The notes beneath the pieces are model-generated. The model was not told the DNA's origin. It saw nothing but the letters and a program-made list of their open reading frames with translations, and did no database searches. Shown here piece by piece: positions 47,204 through 55,861 of a stretch of 64,000 nucleotides of DNA. The DNA is taken from positions 1 to 64,000 of the forward strand of contig NZ_KB902215.1 of the NCBI RefSeq assembly GCF_000379425.1, in the 5' to 3' direction. Every line of letters begins with the position of its first letter. Positions within the stretch are counted from its first letter, which is position 1. The DNA comes from Corynebacterium lubricantis DSM 45231 (lineage in GTDB: Bacteria; Actinomycetota; Actinomycetes; Mycobacteriales; Mycobacteriaceae). The position numbers were made by a program, and so were the translations under genes.

Positions 47204-47499
47204 GAATCTGCAGCTCCCCTTGGATGCTAGGGCGGACATGGTCAACGCCGTGCCTGAGCTGAACCGCCTATGCGTGCTGCCCCAGCGGCAGATTAATCAG
47301 AAATAAAATAAAACACTGAGAAACACCCAATAAAAAGGCGGCAACCAATCGGCGCGGCCAACGCTGCCAACTTTACCGTGAAAGGGACATATTTGCGAAG
47401 CGTCTGTATTAATAGGTGCTTGTGCACGCCGGTGCCACGGTTTTGATAATAAAAAGATGGGTGGTTGCAACAGACGTGTGCAATACGCGCTATTTCGGG
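47204..47499. other. Non-coding region upstream of the mrp operon
   Basis: This AT-rich stretch lies between mrpA and the LeuA-domain gene. It must contain the mrp promoter, but I could not fix a convincing -35/-10 pair. A 69-codon frame on the minus strand (47293-47502) has no ribosome-binding site or recognisable sequence. No RNA gene or repeat was seen. Confidence 0.5.
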
Positions 47500-47530
47500 C
47501 AAAAATATGACCTAGCCAGGGGCTAGGTCA
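47500..47530 (-). terminator. Terminator of the LeuA-domain gene
   Basis: TGACCTAGCC (47508-47517) pairs perfectly with GGCTAGGTCA (47521-47530) around a 3-base loop. Read on the minus strand, the stem is followed by TATTTTTG. It lies 30 bases beyond the stop codon. Confidence 0.85.
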
Positions 47531-47560
47531 CTGGGCTGACGTGGTGAAGTATTACGGAAT

Positions 47561-48097
47561 TTAGCCGTAGATGCGCTGTGCGCCGGAGCTGAGTGCGTGG
47601 GCGATAGATGCTTCCGAAGTCGCGCCGAATCCAACTGCCCACGCGGTGCGCTTCTCGTTGATCTGGTGGCTGACCTTGATGATGGTGACGGTTGCCTCAT
47701 ACAGCTCGATCTGGTGGAACTTCAGCATCTCGATGTGGCGACCTTCGTCTGCCAGCATGTGGGAGAAAGCACTTGCTGGGCCAGATGCCTTGATCTCGTG
47801 GTTGAAGGTGCGAGGTGGCTCGGTCTTCGAGTGTTCCGTGATTTCCGCGAAGTAGAGGCTGGATGCCAGGTTGATGTCCTTGAACCCCGTGTAGCTGATT
47901 TGCAAGGTTGCATCTGGTGCGTAGGTTGCTGCGAACAGCTGCCAGTTCATCCCTGCGGATTCTTCTCGCAATTCCTTGGGCAGTGACCGGTCGGTGCCGA
48001 AGCGGATCTGCAGTGCGTCGCGAGTATCTGGCGCAGTAGTTGGGGAGGTGAATTGTTGGGTACGGGTGGAGGACTGGGTAGTCAAGGTGGTGTTCAC
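47561..48097 (-). CDS. Stand-alone LeuA (2-isopropylmalate synthase) regulatory-domain protein
   Basis: This 178-residue protein resembles only the C-terminal third of LeuA. LPKELREESAGMNWQLFAATY matches the linker that begins LPRxLQxEF in LeuA, written here in part as LPKELREE. Residues 95-178, with KASGPASAFSHML, LKFHQIELYEA and SEASIAHALSSGAQRIYG, match the allosteric dimerisation domain that binds leucine. The catalytic TIM barrel is absent. It may sense leucine or modulate the real LeuA; this is inference. The start is GTG 48097, 13 bases after an AAGGA site. A leader peptide and competing RNA stems lie just upstream. Confidence 0.7.
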   Translation of the reverse strand: MNTTLTTQSSTRTQQFTSPTTAPDTRDALQIRFGTDRSLPKELREESAGMNWQLFAATYAPDATLQISYTGFKDINLASSLYFAEITEHSKTEPPRTFNHEIKASGPASAFSHMLADEGRHIEMLKFHQIELYEATVTIIKVSHQINEKRTAWAVGFGATSEASIAHALSSGAQRIYG

Positions 48098-48102
48098 GGA
48101 AA

Positions 48103-48200
48103 GAATCCTTCGAGTTAGGTACTTATCAGTTTTGTGGACCGATTCCCGAATGCTGGTTCGTCTTACCGACTACTGCCCCGCGCGCAGGGAATCAGCCCTG
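48103..48200 (-). promoter_or_regulatory. Candidate attenuator between leader peptide and LeuA-domain gene
   Basis: On the minus strand, CAGGG/CCCTG (48200-48196 with 48189-48185) encloses the leader stop codon in its loop. An alternative 7-bp stem, GATTCCC/GGGAATC (48193-48187 with 48147-48141), shares the same bases, so the two exclude each other. GAATC of the second stem can also pair weakly with GATTC at 48107-48103, next to the ribosome-binding site. No T-run terminator is seen, so control would act on translation rather than transcription. Confidence 0.4.
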
Positions 48201-48260
48201 ATGTGCGCCGAGGTGCGTAGCCTTCGTCACTCGTAGTACCGCTAGGAGGTTCTTTGTCAT
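48192..48260 (-). CDS. Leader peptide upstream of the LeuA-domain gene
   Basis: A 22-residue frame (ATG 48260 to TGA 48192) begins MTKNLLAVLRVTK. It contains Leu-Leu-Ala-Val-Leu-Arg-Val, with two rare CTA leucine codons among them. A well-placed promoter puts the transcription start at or next to this ATG, so the peptide would be translated from a leaderless end, as reported for some corynebacterial amino-acid leaders. A second in-frame ATG lies nine bases upstream. Confidence 0.5.
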   Translation of the reverse strand: MTKNLLAVLRVTKATHLGAHQG

Positions 48261-48267
48261 GTTGGTC

Positions 48268-48296
48268 ATAGTAACCCATGTCACTGTGACAAGCAA
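48268..48296 (-). promoter_or_regulatory. Promoter of the leader / LeuA-domain transcript
   Basis: On the minus strand TTGCTT (48296-48291), a 17-bp spacer and TACTAT (48273-48268) precede ATG 48260 by seven bases. This is a good sigma-A type promoter for a leaderless start. Confidence 0.65.
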
Positions 48297-48319
48297 CACG
48301 CGACACGCAAGGTGAAAGA

Positions 48320-48341
48320 AAACCCCGCCTGGGCGGGGTTT
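48320..48341. terminator. Terminator of the small membrane protein gene
   Basis: AAACCCCGCC (48320-48329) pairs with GGCGGGGTTT (48332-48341), followed on the minus strand by TTTTCTTTC. It is about 50 bases past the stop at 48394 and separates that gene from the leader promoter. Confidence 0.85.
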
Positions 48342-48393
48342 GCGGCAGTTTAGTTCTGGGCGAAGCACGGGCCGTCACGTGGCTAACGAATTG

Positions 48394-48699
48394 TTATGGA
48401 GTCGCGCTACCGGAGAAGACAAGATGTCCAAGCGATGACCCTAGGCCTGTACCCATTGCCCAGAACAGCGTGAAGATGAAGCCGAATGTCACCCCGCCGA
48501 TCAGGGCATTGGAAGTAAAAGATTTGTGTGGGCCGGTGAGGGATTTATCTGGATTGCGCCCTTGTCCTGCTGCAAATTTCTCCTGTTTGATGCTGTGCGT
48601 CTTGCGCTGTTTCGGAGTTTGGGCCGTCCATGCGACCAGTAGTCCGCCAAAAACGGCTGCAACGATAAAAACAAGGACTAGTCCCATGCGATTTTCCAT
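48394..48699 (-). CDS. Small membrane protein of unknown function
   Basis: This 101-residue protein has two membrane helices: GLVLVFIVAAVFGGLLVAW near the N-terminus and LIGGVTFGFIFTLFWAMG near the C-terminus. Between them is a basic stretch (TPKQRKTHSIKQEKF). No family is recognised. ATG 48699 follows AGGAAATGG; ATG 48690 is an alternative. It is divergent from a TetR regulator, and a palindrome lies between them, so it may be the regulator's target. Confidence 0.65.
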   Translation of the reverse strand: MENRMGLVLVFIVAAVFGGLLVAWTAQTPKQRKTHSIKQEKFAAGQGRNPDKSLTGPHKSFTSNALIGGVTFGFIFTLFWAMGTGLGSSLGHLVFSGSATP

Positions 48700-48762
48700 C
48701 CATTTCCTGTTTGTCGCTCCCCGGGGCCACGTGAGAATCGGGCGGCCTACCGAAGCAAAGTA

Positions 48763-48775
48763 TGTACACTGTACA
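48763..48775. promoter_or_regulatory. Palindrome, possible TetR operator
   Basis: TGTACA-C-TGTACA is a perfect 13-bp palindrome. It lies 64 bases upstream of the membrane protein start and about 200 bases upstream of the TetR gene. It overlaps a -10-like CATACT on the minus strand. It is well placed for the divergent TetR regulator. Confidence 0.5.
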
Positions 48776-48977
48776 AATAGTGTAGATTCCCTGAAAAGGA
48801 ACCTCAACTTAAATGCAGAATCGACGCATAAATCCACGCATGGCCCCACGCATAACCGCGCAAACCGTTGCAGGTGGCCGACGTAGCATCCGTGAGAAGC
48901 GGCTAATCTTGAATCCCGTAAGGCCTGTTCACAAGTGAGGGGAGCGGAGCAGAGTGATTCCGGAGGAGGTTTTTGTC

Positions 48978-49619
48978 ATGCGGCAACCCGCATCCGAGCG
49001 ACAGGGGAAACCGGCCAAACGAGGCCCTCGGGGGGATATCAGCAAGGCACTCATTTTAGAGGCGGCCGACACACTTCTTCGGGGAAAGGGCACGCCTCAA
49101 GGTATTTCTCTGCGGTCAGTGGCAGCCGAGGTCGGTGTGGCAACGAACGCCCTGTATACGTATTTCCCGTCACTCGCACGGATCTGGCATGACCTTGGCG
49201 ACCAGCGACTCGCATTGTTGCATCCCGAGGAACTCCTAGAGATGGACTGCCGGAGCTGCGCGCTGCTGTCGCTTGCACAGCGCGGCCAAGAGATGATGGC
49301 GGTGCCAGGCACATTGGCACTGTTTCGATACCAGCCAGTCATGGGCGTGCATGCTTTCCGGCTCAGCGAAGTCCTGCTAGAACTTACCGACGAGGCCACA
49401 ATCGGTGCGCGCGACGCTCACGATCTCTTGCTCGCGTGGTTCTATGGCAGCATCTCGCTCGCGGAGGAGGGATGGACCAGTAGCACCGATGAAATTAGGG
49501 CAACGCAAGACCTCTCCGATTTTCCCTTGATCGCGGGAAGGGCAGACCCGGATCCTGGTGCCCAGGCACAAGCCCTCCTGCGCGCAATTGGAATGAATCA
49601 CACGTGCGGGAGGGCCTGA
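48978..49619 (+). CDS. TetR-family transcriptional regulator
   Basis: This 213-residue protein has the helix-turn-helix GISLRSVAAEVGVATNALYTYFPS (key part VAAEVGVATNALYTYF) at about residues 38-60 and a ligand-binding helical C-terminal part. ATG 48978 is chosen over GTG 48954 because GGAGGAGG lies nine bases upstream of it. It is divergent from the small membrane protein and followed, tail to tail, by the M20 peptidase. The ligand is unknown. Confidence 0.88.
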   Translation: MRQPASERQGKPAKRGPRGDISKALILEAADTLLRGKGTPQGISLRSVAAEVGVATNALYTYFPSLARIWHDLGDQRLALLHPEELLEMDCRSCALLSLAQRGQEMMAVPGTLALFRYQPVMGVHAFRLSEVLLELTDEATIGARDAHDLLLAWFYGSISLAEEGWTSSTDEIRATQDLSDFPLIAGRADPDPGAQAQALLRAIGMNHTCGRA

Positions 49620-49632
49620 GGCAAACAGGGGT

Positions 49633-50961
49633 TTAGAGCGCTGAGTACTTCTGGAGGAAATCGGCCTCTGCCACAGCGATGTTTTCAATCTCTGTTGGGT
49701 CCACCGACTCGTTGGGGGAGTGGATCGTGGACTGTGGCTCCTCCACACCGAAGAGAGCAATCTCGGCGTCGGGGAACGCCTCTTGAAGCTCGGAAGTCAA
49801 TGGAATCGAACCACCGGAGCCGGTCTGGGCCAAGGCGTCGGCGCCATAGGCTTGCGCGAGGCACTGGCCCAGCAATGCCACGGCGGGCTTCGCGGTATCC
49901 GTGGCAAAGGCAGCGTTGATATCGCTTGCTTCCACGGCCAGCTTCGCACCCCATGGGGTATGTGCCTCAAGGTGGGCGACCAACTTGTCGGTCACCTCGG
50001 CGGCATCCATTCCCGGTGGCACGCGAAGATTGAGCTGCGCCGACGCGGTGGCGGGAACAGCATTGACGGCCTCGGCGACCGGGGTCGAAGTAAAACCAAT
50101 CACGGTCACGGCAGGACGTGCCCACACCATATCGGCAGGCTCATCGTCGACCGTGCCCATGAGCTGAACTCCCTCGAGGATGCCGGCATCTTGGCGAAAG
50201 TCAGCGCGCTCATAAGGCGTGCCTGCCCATTTCTGCGTGGACTCCACGCCGTCGATGGTGGTGCGCCCGTGCTCGTCGCGAAGCGAATCAAGAATGCGCA
50301 CCAAGGCGGCGACGGCATCCGGTGCTGCGCCGCCGTATTGGCCCGAGTGGACCGCTGCTTCGAGGGTGTCTACCTGGACCTTGATCTGGGCGCCGCCACG
50401 CAGCATGGTGGTCAGAGTAGGTACGCCAACGGCCGCGTTGCCGGTATCGGCGATCAAGATGGCGTCGGCTTCGAAGAGTGAGGGGTTGGAGCGGATGAGT
50501 TCCGCAAGTCCTTGGCCACCCATTTCCTCCGAGCCTTCAACGACAACGATGATGCCCACGTCGCTGCCGCCGGCTTGCTCAAGCAACTCGAGTGCTTCCA
50601 GGTGCATGACCAAGTTGCCCTTGCAGTCCGCCGCGCCACGTCCGTACCAGCGCCCGTCGCGCTCGGTGAGGATGAAAGGATCGCTGACCCACGCCTCGTG
50701 GTCGCCGGCGGGCACAACATCGTAGTGGCAGTAGAGCAGCACGGTCTTGGCGTCACCGACGGCGGCCTTGCGCCCGATGATGGTGCGGGTGCCGTCGACG
50801 GTGTCGTGGGCGGTCACGGTGAGTCCGGCAGCAGAAAGCTTCTCGACGACCCACTGTCCCGCTGCCTGATGCTCGCTTTCGAGTTCTGGCACTGAATGCA
50901 CAGAATTGTAGGAGACGATCTCGGAAAGGTTTTTGAAAATGCGTTCGCGGTTTGGAGTCAT
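49633..50961 (-). CDS. M20-family dipeptidase / metallopeptidase
   Basis: This 442-residue cytoplasmic zinc peptidase has metal-binding CHYDVVP, GAADCKGN, the catalytic pair in EGSEEMGG, IADTGN and the C-terminal HSPNESVD, with the dimerisation domain between. Relatives cleave dipeptides or acyl-amino acids. The start ATG 50961 lies 11 bases from the first CIRCE operator, so it may share HrcA control with groEL2, which runs the other way. Confidence 0.9.
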   Translation of the reverse strand: MTPNRERIFKNLSEIVSYNSVHSVPELESEHQAAGQWVVEKLSAAGLTVTAHDTVDGTRTIIGRKAAVGDAKTVLLYCHYDVVPAGDHEAWVSDPFILTERDGRWYGRGAADCKGNLVMHLEALELLEQAGGSDVGIIVVVEGSEEMGGQGLAELIRSNPSLFEADAILIADTGNAAVGVPTLTTMLRGGAQIKVQVDTLEAAVHSGQYGGAAPDAVAALVRILDSLRDEHGRTTIDGVESTQKWAGTPYERADFRQDAGILEGVQLMGTVDDEPADMVWARPAVTVIGFTSTPVAEAVNAVPATASAQLNLRVPPGMDAAEVTDKLVAHLEAHTPWGAKLAVEASDINAAFATDTAKPAVALLGQCLAQAYGADALAQTGSGGSIPLTSELQEAFPDAEIALFGVEEPQSTIHSPNESVDPTEIENIAVAEADFLQKYSAL

Positions 50962-50971
50962 AGTCTCAATT

Positions 50972-50998
50972 CTTGCACTCGTTTGCTTTGAGTGCTAG
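50972..50998. promoter_or_regulatory. CIRCE operator 1 (HrcA-binding)
   Basis: CTTGCACTC-N9-GAGTGCTAG matches the CIRCE consensus TTAGCACTC-N9-GAGTGCTAA with few changes. It lies next to the M20 peptidase start and upstream of groEL2. Confidence 0.85.
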
Positions 50999-51006
50999 AA
51001 AAGTAG

Positions 51007-52793
<1,787 letters not shown>

Positions 52794-52896
52794 TAAAAGC
52801 GTTTCGCTTTTCGACGAGGCCCTGTCTGGTTGGGGAACTGCTCTCTAAGGGTTTGCGACTGAATTCTTAGTCCAAATTGCAGAGTGTATTTACTCC

Positions 52897-52916
52897 GGCC
52901 CTGACTAGGGCCTTTT
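52897..52916 (+). terminator. Terminator after groEL2
   Basis: GGCCCT-GACT-AGGGCC is followed by TTTT, about 100 bases past the stop. A weaker hairpin, AAAAGCG-TTT-CGCTTTT, directly follows the stop codon. Confidence 0.8.
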
Positions 52917-53266
52917 CCATATTTAGGGCACCCATAGTCGCTCTGTAGGTTGGAAAATCACACATTCGGACATACCTGTCGCTCCTTGCAATCGTGTCGT
53001 CTTGGGCAGTCGATCGTCGAGCTAGGCTGGTCGGATATCATTTTCCCCCGTTCGACCGACTAACCAAAAGGGACAGGACAGAAATAAATCTACCCCTGTT
53101 CGGGTTATGTATAAAGGGTGAACGACCTGCAGTAAATCACTTAGCTAACTAGCACAATCAGGTATCAGCTCACCGACTTGAACAAAAAGTGAAAGAATAG
53201 ATTTACAGAATTCCACTGCAAGCCTAAACTCAGGTGGAACTGACTCTTAAAGAAAGGACCGCAGCA
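52917..53266. other. Non-coding region between groEL2 and the small gene pair
   Basis: About 350 bases have no convincing frame on either strand. Base composition is lower in GC than the flanks, which suits accessory DNA. GGACATACCTGTCG near 52968 loosely resembles the inverted repeat at 7989-8047. Promoter elements for the following gene must lie here but could not be fixed. Confidence 0.4.
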
Positions 53267-53479
53267 ATGGCACTATCACTGTCCGAAAACTCGACCACCT
53301 GCGGCGGCCACAACCAGTACGTGAAGTTTCAAGACGCAAACGGAGACTTTATCTACGTACTTCGCGAAGAAGTGGACGACGAAAATATGGAAGTTTTCTC
53401 CAACCCAGATAGCCTTGCAGTCTTGAATGAAAGCATCGAAGATTTTCTCGACGGGCGCTTCGTCGACTTCGACTTCTAA
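53267..53479 (+). CDS. Small acidic protein, possible antitoxin
   Basis: This 70-residue protein is very acidic, ending FLDGRFVDFDF, with a middle part NQYVKFQDANGDFIYVLREE. ATG 53267 follows AGAAAGGA; an in-frame start at 53234 has no ribosome site. I recognise no family. It is 21 bases upstream of a small basic RelE-like protein in the same direction, which is the usual layout of an antitoxin-toxin pair, but a DNA-binding fold is not evident. Codon use is poorer in GC than neighbouring housekeeping genes. Confidence 0.55.
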   Translation: MALSLSENSTTCGGHNQYVKFQDANGDFIYVLREEVDDENMEVFSNPDSLAVLNESIEDFLDGRFVDFDF

Positions 53480-53500
53480 TCGAAATCCAATCTGAACCAC

Positions 53501-53797
53501 ATGGCCGAGAGAAAATATACGTTCAAAATAGCGATTTCTGCCCAGGCAGACCTTAAAAAGGCTATTAAAAAGAACCCGGCCAAACGGATAAAACTCAGAA
53601 AAGCCCAGCGTCTCTTGGAAGAGCATGGCCCCACTTACCCCAGCTTTAACACGCACATCTTTCAAGGGAAGAAAGCTGGGGACGAAAATATCTATATTTC
53701 ATATATTGAGAATAATACCCCGGGTGCGTGGAGAATCCATTGGTCGTGGTGGGGAGAATCAACAATTGTAGCCCTGTACATAGGACCGCATACATAG
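53501..53797 (+). CDS. RelE/ParE-like small protein, possible toxin
   Basis: This 98-residue basic protein has an N-terminal half rich in Lys and Arg. Its C-terminal half, IYISYIENNTPGAWRIHWSW and then TIVALYIGPHT, resembles actinobacterial RelE/ParE-type toxins, which often end in an IxPHP-like motif. Such toxins cleave mRNA on the ribosome or poison gyrase; which applies here is unknown. It follows a small acidic gene. A weak terminator is downstream. A phage-derived origin is also possible. Confidence 0.5.
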   Translation: MAERKYTFKIAISAQADLKKAIKKNPAKRIKLRKAQRLLEEHGPTYPSFNTHIFQGKKAGDENIYISYIENNTPGAWRIHWSWWGESTIVALYIGPHT

Positions 53798-53804
53798 CCT
53801 AAGA

Positions 53805-53835
53805 GACCGCCTCACCGGACTGGGAGGTGGTCCTT
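53805..53835 (+). terminator. Terminator after the small gene pair
   Basis: GACCGCCTC (53805-53813) pairs with GAGGTGGTC (53824-53832) with one G-T pair, followed by CTTT. It starts eight bases after the stop. Confidence 0.6.
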
Positions 53836-54262
53836 TACGCTATGCAGACCTGACTTAAGGCCCGCTGGATTGCTAGCTCCATTCGTGACGTGGATCGAGG
53901 ATTAAAAAAGAGTGTTGGGGATTCCAATCAAGCAGTCGGGATATGTCCCATCTGGGAGACAGAGCCATTTCGCGCACGCAGGTGCTGGAAAACAAGTTCA
54001 ATAAACTAAGACAAGTCGAAGGATTTCACCCTATCTGGGGGTACTCCTACACAGTGTCCGATTGTGTGAGGTGCGTAACTTTCCCTCTATCGAAAAGCGC
54101 GTGTGCATGTTACACGGATTGAAAAAATTAGTACTAAGTTAAATATTCCCTATTGGATACTTGCAGGTTGATGGTAGGGGCCTGTCAGCAAATGATTAAA
54201 GATGAACCACGGGTTAATCACTGTTCGGTTACAGAAGCTAAAACTAATTTGGCTTTTTCCTG
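53836..54262. other. Long non-coding region upstream of porH
   Basis: Roughly 430 bases have no supported gene. A 59-codon frame (53943-54122) lacks a clear ribosome site and a recognisable sequence. Small self-complementary stretches occur (GGGATATGTCCC near 53939). The region is AT-richer than average and may hold distant control elements for the porins or an undetected RNA. Confidence 0.4.
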
Positions 54263-54292
54263 TTGACAGGCTTAAGAAGTGTGCAAGAATAT
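54263..54292 (+). promoter_or_regulatory. Candidate porH promoter
   Basis: TTGACA (54263-54268), an 18-bp spacer and GAATAT (54287-54292) precede porH by about 84 bases. The implied 5' leader contains a hairpin, GGCGCCCC/GGGGTGTC at 54301-54319, which could stabilise this abundant mRNA. Confidence 0.5.
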
Positions 54293-54375
54293 TCATCGAT
54301 GGCGCCCCTGAGGGGTGTCAGCTAACTGTCAAATACTTGCCAGCTCCGCTGGCCCTTCTCAGATGGAGAAACATC

Positions 54376-54570
54376 ATGGATCTTTCCCTTATCGGCGACC
54401 TGCTCGGTGACTTCGCAACCTTCGGCAAGAACATCGGCGAGTTCCTGCAGGCTCCTGCAGTCATCCTTCAGTCCCTCAGCTCTTTCGTTGACGGTGGCGC
54501 TGAGGCTGGCATCGACGTAACCTCTTCTATCCTCGACGGTTCTTCCCTGTCTTCCGGTTCTTCCGAGTAG
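54376..54570 (+). CDS. porH: Porin PorH
   Basis: PorH is a 64-residue subunit of the outer (mycolate) membrane channel and acts with PorA. It starts MDLSLIGDLLGDFATFGKNI with no signal peptide, is amphipathic and alpha-helical, and has a Ser-rich C-terminus that offers sites for mycolic acid attachment, as known for this family. GGAGAAA lies ahead of the ATG. Position behind groEL2 and before porA and ppk2 is the conserved corynebacterial order. Codon bias is extreme, which fits very high expression. Confidence 0.85.
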   Translation: MDLSLIGDLLGDFATFGKNIGEFLQAPAVILQSLSSFVDGGAEAGIDVTSSILDGSSLSSGSSE

Positions 54571-54623
54571 TAACTTCGTGACGGCTTAGTCGTCGCATAG
54601 CTTCACAATCACAATCACATCGC

Positions 54624-54646
54624 TGGTGCGTGATATACACGCACCA
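54624..54646 (+). promoter_or_regulatory. Hairpin between porH and porA
   Basis: TGGTGCGTG pairs with CACGCACCA around loop ATATA, a perfect 9-bp stem, 20 bases before the porA start. It is followed by CTTTCTC rather than a clean T run. It may act as a partial terminator or as a processing and stability element that sets the PorH:PorA ratio. Confidence 0.55.
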
Positions 54647-54665
54647 CTTTCTCAAGGAGAAAAAC

Positions 54666-54812
54666 ATGTCGAACTCTGAAACCTCTTCCAACCTGCTCCT
54701 CGACTGGAACGCACTGTCCTCCACCGGCATCGTCGACGCTCTCGTTGACCTCATCAAGCCAATCGCTACTTGGGCAGAGGCTGCTTCTAAGCTCATCGGC
54801 CTGGTTGCATAA
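54666..54812 (+). CDS. porA: Porin PorA
   Basis: PorA is a 48-residue partner of PorH in the cell-wall channel. It starts MSNSETSSNLLLDW, has Ser and Thr near the N-terminus available for mycoloylation, and an amphipathic helix GIVDALVDLIKPIATWAEAA. It has no signal peptide, as in known PorA. AAGGAG lies eight bases upstream. It is 95 bases behind porH and followed by a strong terminator, so the two are one transcription unit. Confidence 0.82.
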   Translation: MSNSETSSNLLLDWNALSSTGIVDALVDLIKPIATWAEAASKLIGLVA

Positions 54813-54844
54813 GTAACTCCCGCGTCTTTACTAAAGGCGTAATT

Positions 54845-54874
54845 AAACCCACCGCGAAGGCGGTGGGTTTTTTC
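54845..54874 (+). terminator. Terminator of the porH-porA operon
   Basis: AAACCCACCGC (54845-54855) pairs with GCGGTGGGTTT (54860-54870) and is followed by TTTT. Confidence 0.9.
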
Positions 54875-54961
54875 ATGCCCAAATTCGGGGTAGGCAATCG
54901 TCGAGAAACAAAAACTCACGTCGTCGGGCGACATCCGTTCCTGCGCTGTAATATCTAGAAC

Positions 54962-55861
54962 ATGGCTGACCACAAGGATGACGAACTACCGATGATCAAT
55001 CTCGCGGAAACCGCGGGTTATACCGTCGATGATTCCGATGAGGACGATCCCGTTCTTCTCACCGCCGAAGGCACTCCTATTGAGACCTGGCGCGAAAACT
55101 ATCCCTATGAAGAGCGCATGACGCGTAAGGAATACGAGCACACCAAGCGCGCATTACAGATCGAGCTTTTGAAGTGGCAAAACTGGACGAAAGAAACTGG
55201 TCAGCGTCACATTATCCTGTTCGAAGGCCGCGATGCCGCTGGCAAAGGTGGCAGCATCAAGCGCTTCAACGAGCACCTCAACCCTCGTGGTGCGCGCACT
55301 GTCGCTCTGGAGAAGCCCTCCCCGAAAGAGAGCACCTCGTGGTACTTCCAGCGTTATATCGCGCACTTCCCGGCAGCCGGCGAGATCGTCTTCTTTGACC
55401 GCTCCTGGTACAACCGCTCCGGTGTCGAGCGCGTGATGGGCTTCTGCACCGAATCTCAGCACGCAGAGTTTCTGCGTGAGGTTCCTATGCTGGAGAACAT
55501 GATCCTGGGCTCCGGCATCTCGCTGACCAAGTTCTGGTTCTCGGTGACCCGTAAGGAGCAGCGCACCCGCTTCGCTATCCGCCAGGTCGACCCTGTGCGT
55601 CAGTGGAAGCTGTCCCCAATGGACCTGGCCTCCCTGGACAAGTGGGATGACTACACCCGCGCGAAGGAAGAGCAGTTCCGCTACACGGACACGGATGAGT
55701 CGCCATGGGTGACCATCAAGTCCAACGATAAGAAGCGCGCGCGTATCAACGCGATGCGCTACATCCTGAGCAAGTTTGAATACACCAACAAGGACCATGA
55801 GCTGGTTGGTCAGCCTGACCCGCTTTTGGTCAAGCGAGGTCGTGATCAGATCGGTGACTAA
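54962..55861 (+). CDS. ppk2: Polyphosphate kinase 2
   Basis: PPK2 uses polyphosphate to phosphorylate nucleotides or the reverse. The 299-residue protein has Walker A FEGRDAAGKGG near residue 85, the lid LEKPSPKESTSWYFQRYI, and Walker B FFDRSWYNRSGVE. TAATAT lies seven bases before ATG 54962, so it is probably leaderless. Corynebacteria carry a ppk2 in this place beside the porins. Confidence 0.93.
   Translation: MADHKDDELPMINLAETAGYTVDDSDEDDPVLLTAEGTPIETWRENYPYEERMTRKEYEHTKRALQIELLKWQNWTKETGQRHIILFEGRDAAGKGGSIKRFNEHLNPRGARTVALEKPSPKESTSWYFQRYIAHFPAAGEIVFFDRSWYNRSGVERVMGFCTESQHAEFLREVPMLENMILGSGISLTKFWFSVTRKEQRTRFAIRQVDPVRQWKLSPMDLASLDKWDDYTRAKEEQFRYTDTDESPWVTIKSNDKKRARINAMRYILSKFEYTNKDHELVGQPDPLLVKRGRDQIGD

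Noticed and set aside
47293-47502. 69-codon minus-strand frame upstream of mrp
   Set aside because: There is no ribosome-binding site and no family resemblance, and it ends in AT-rich intergenic DNA. A chance frame is more likely.
52921-53230. Possible tRNA or small RNA in the gap after groEL2
   Set aside because: No cloverleaf, no terminator-linked hairpin and no conserved box could be found by reading both strands.
53943-54122. 59-codon plus-strand frame in the gap before porH
   Set aside because: Only a weak GGGAT precedes the ATG, and the sequence shows no domain or membrane signal. Kept as non-coding for lack of support.
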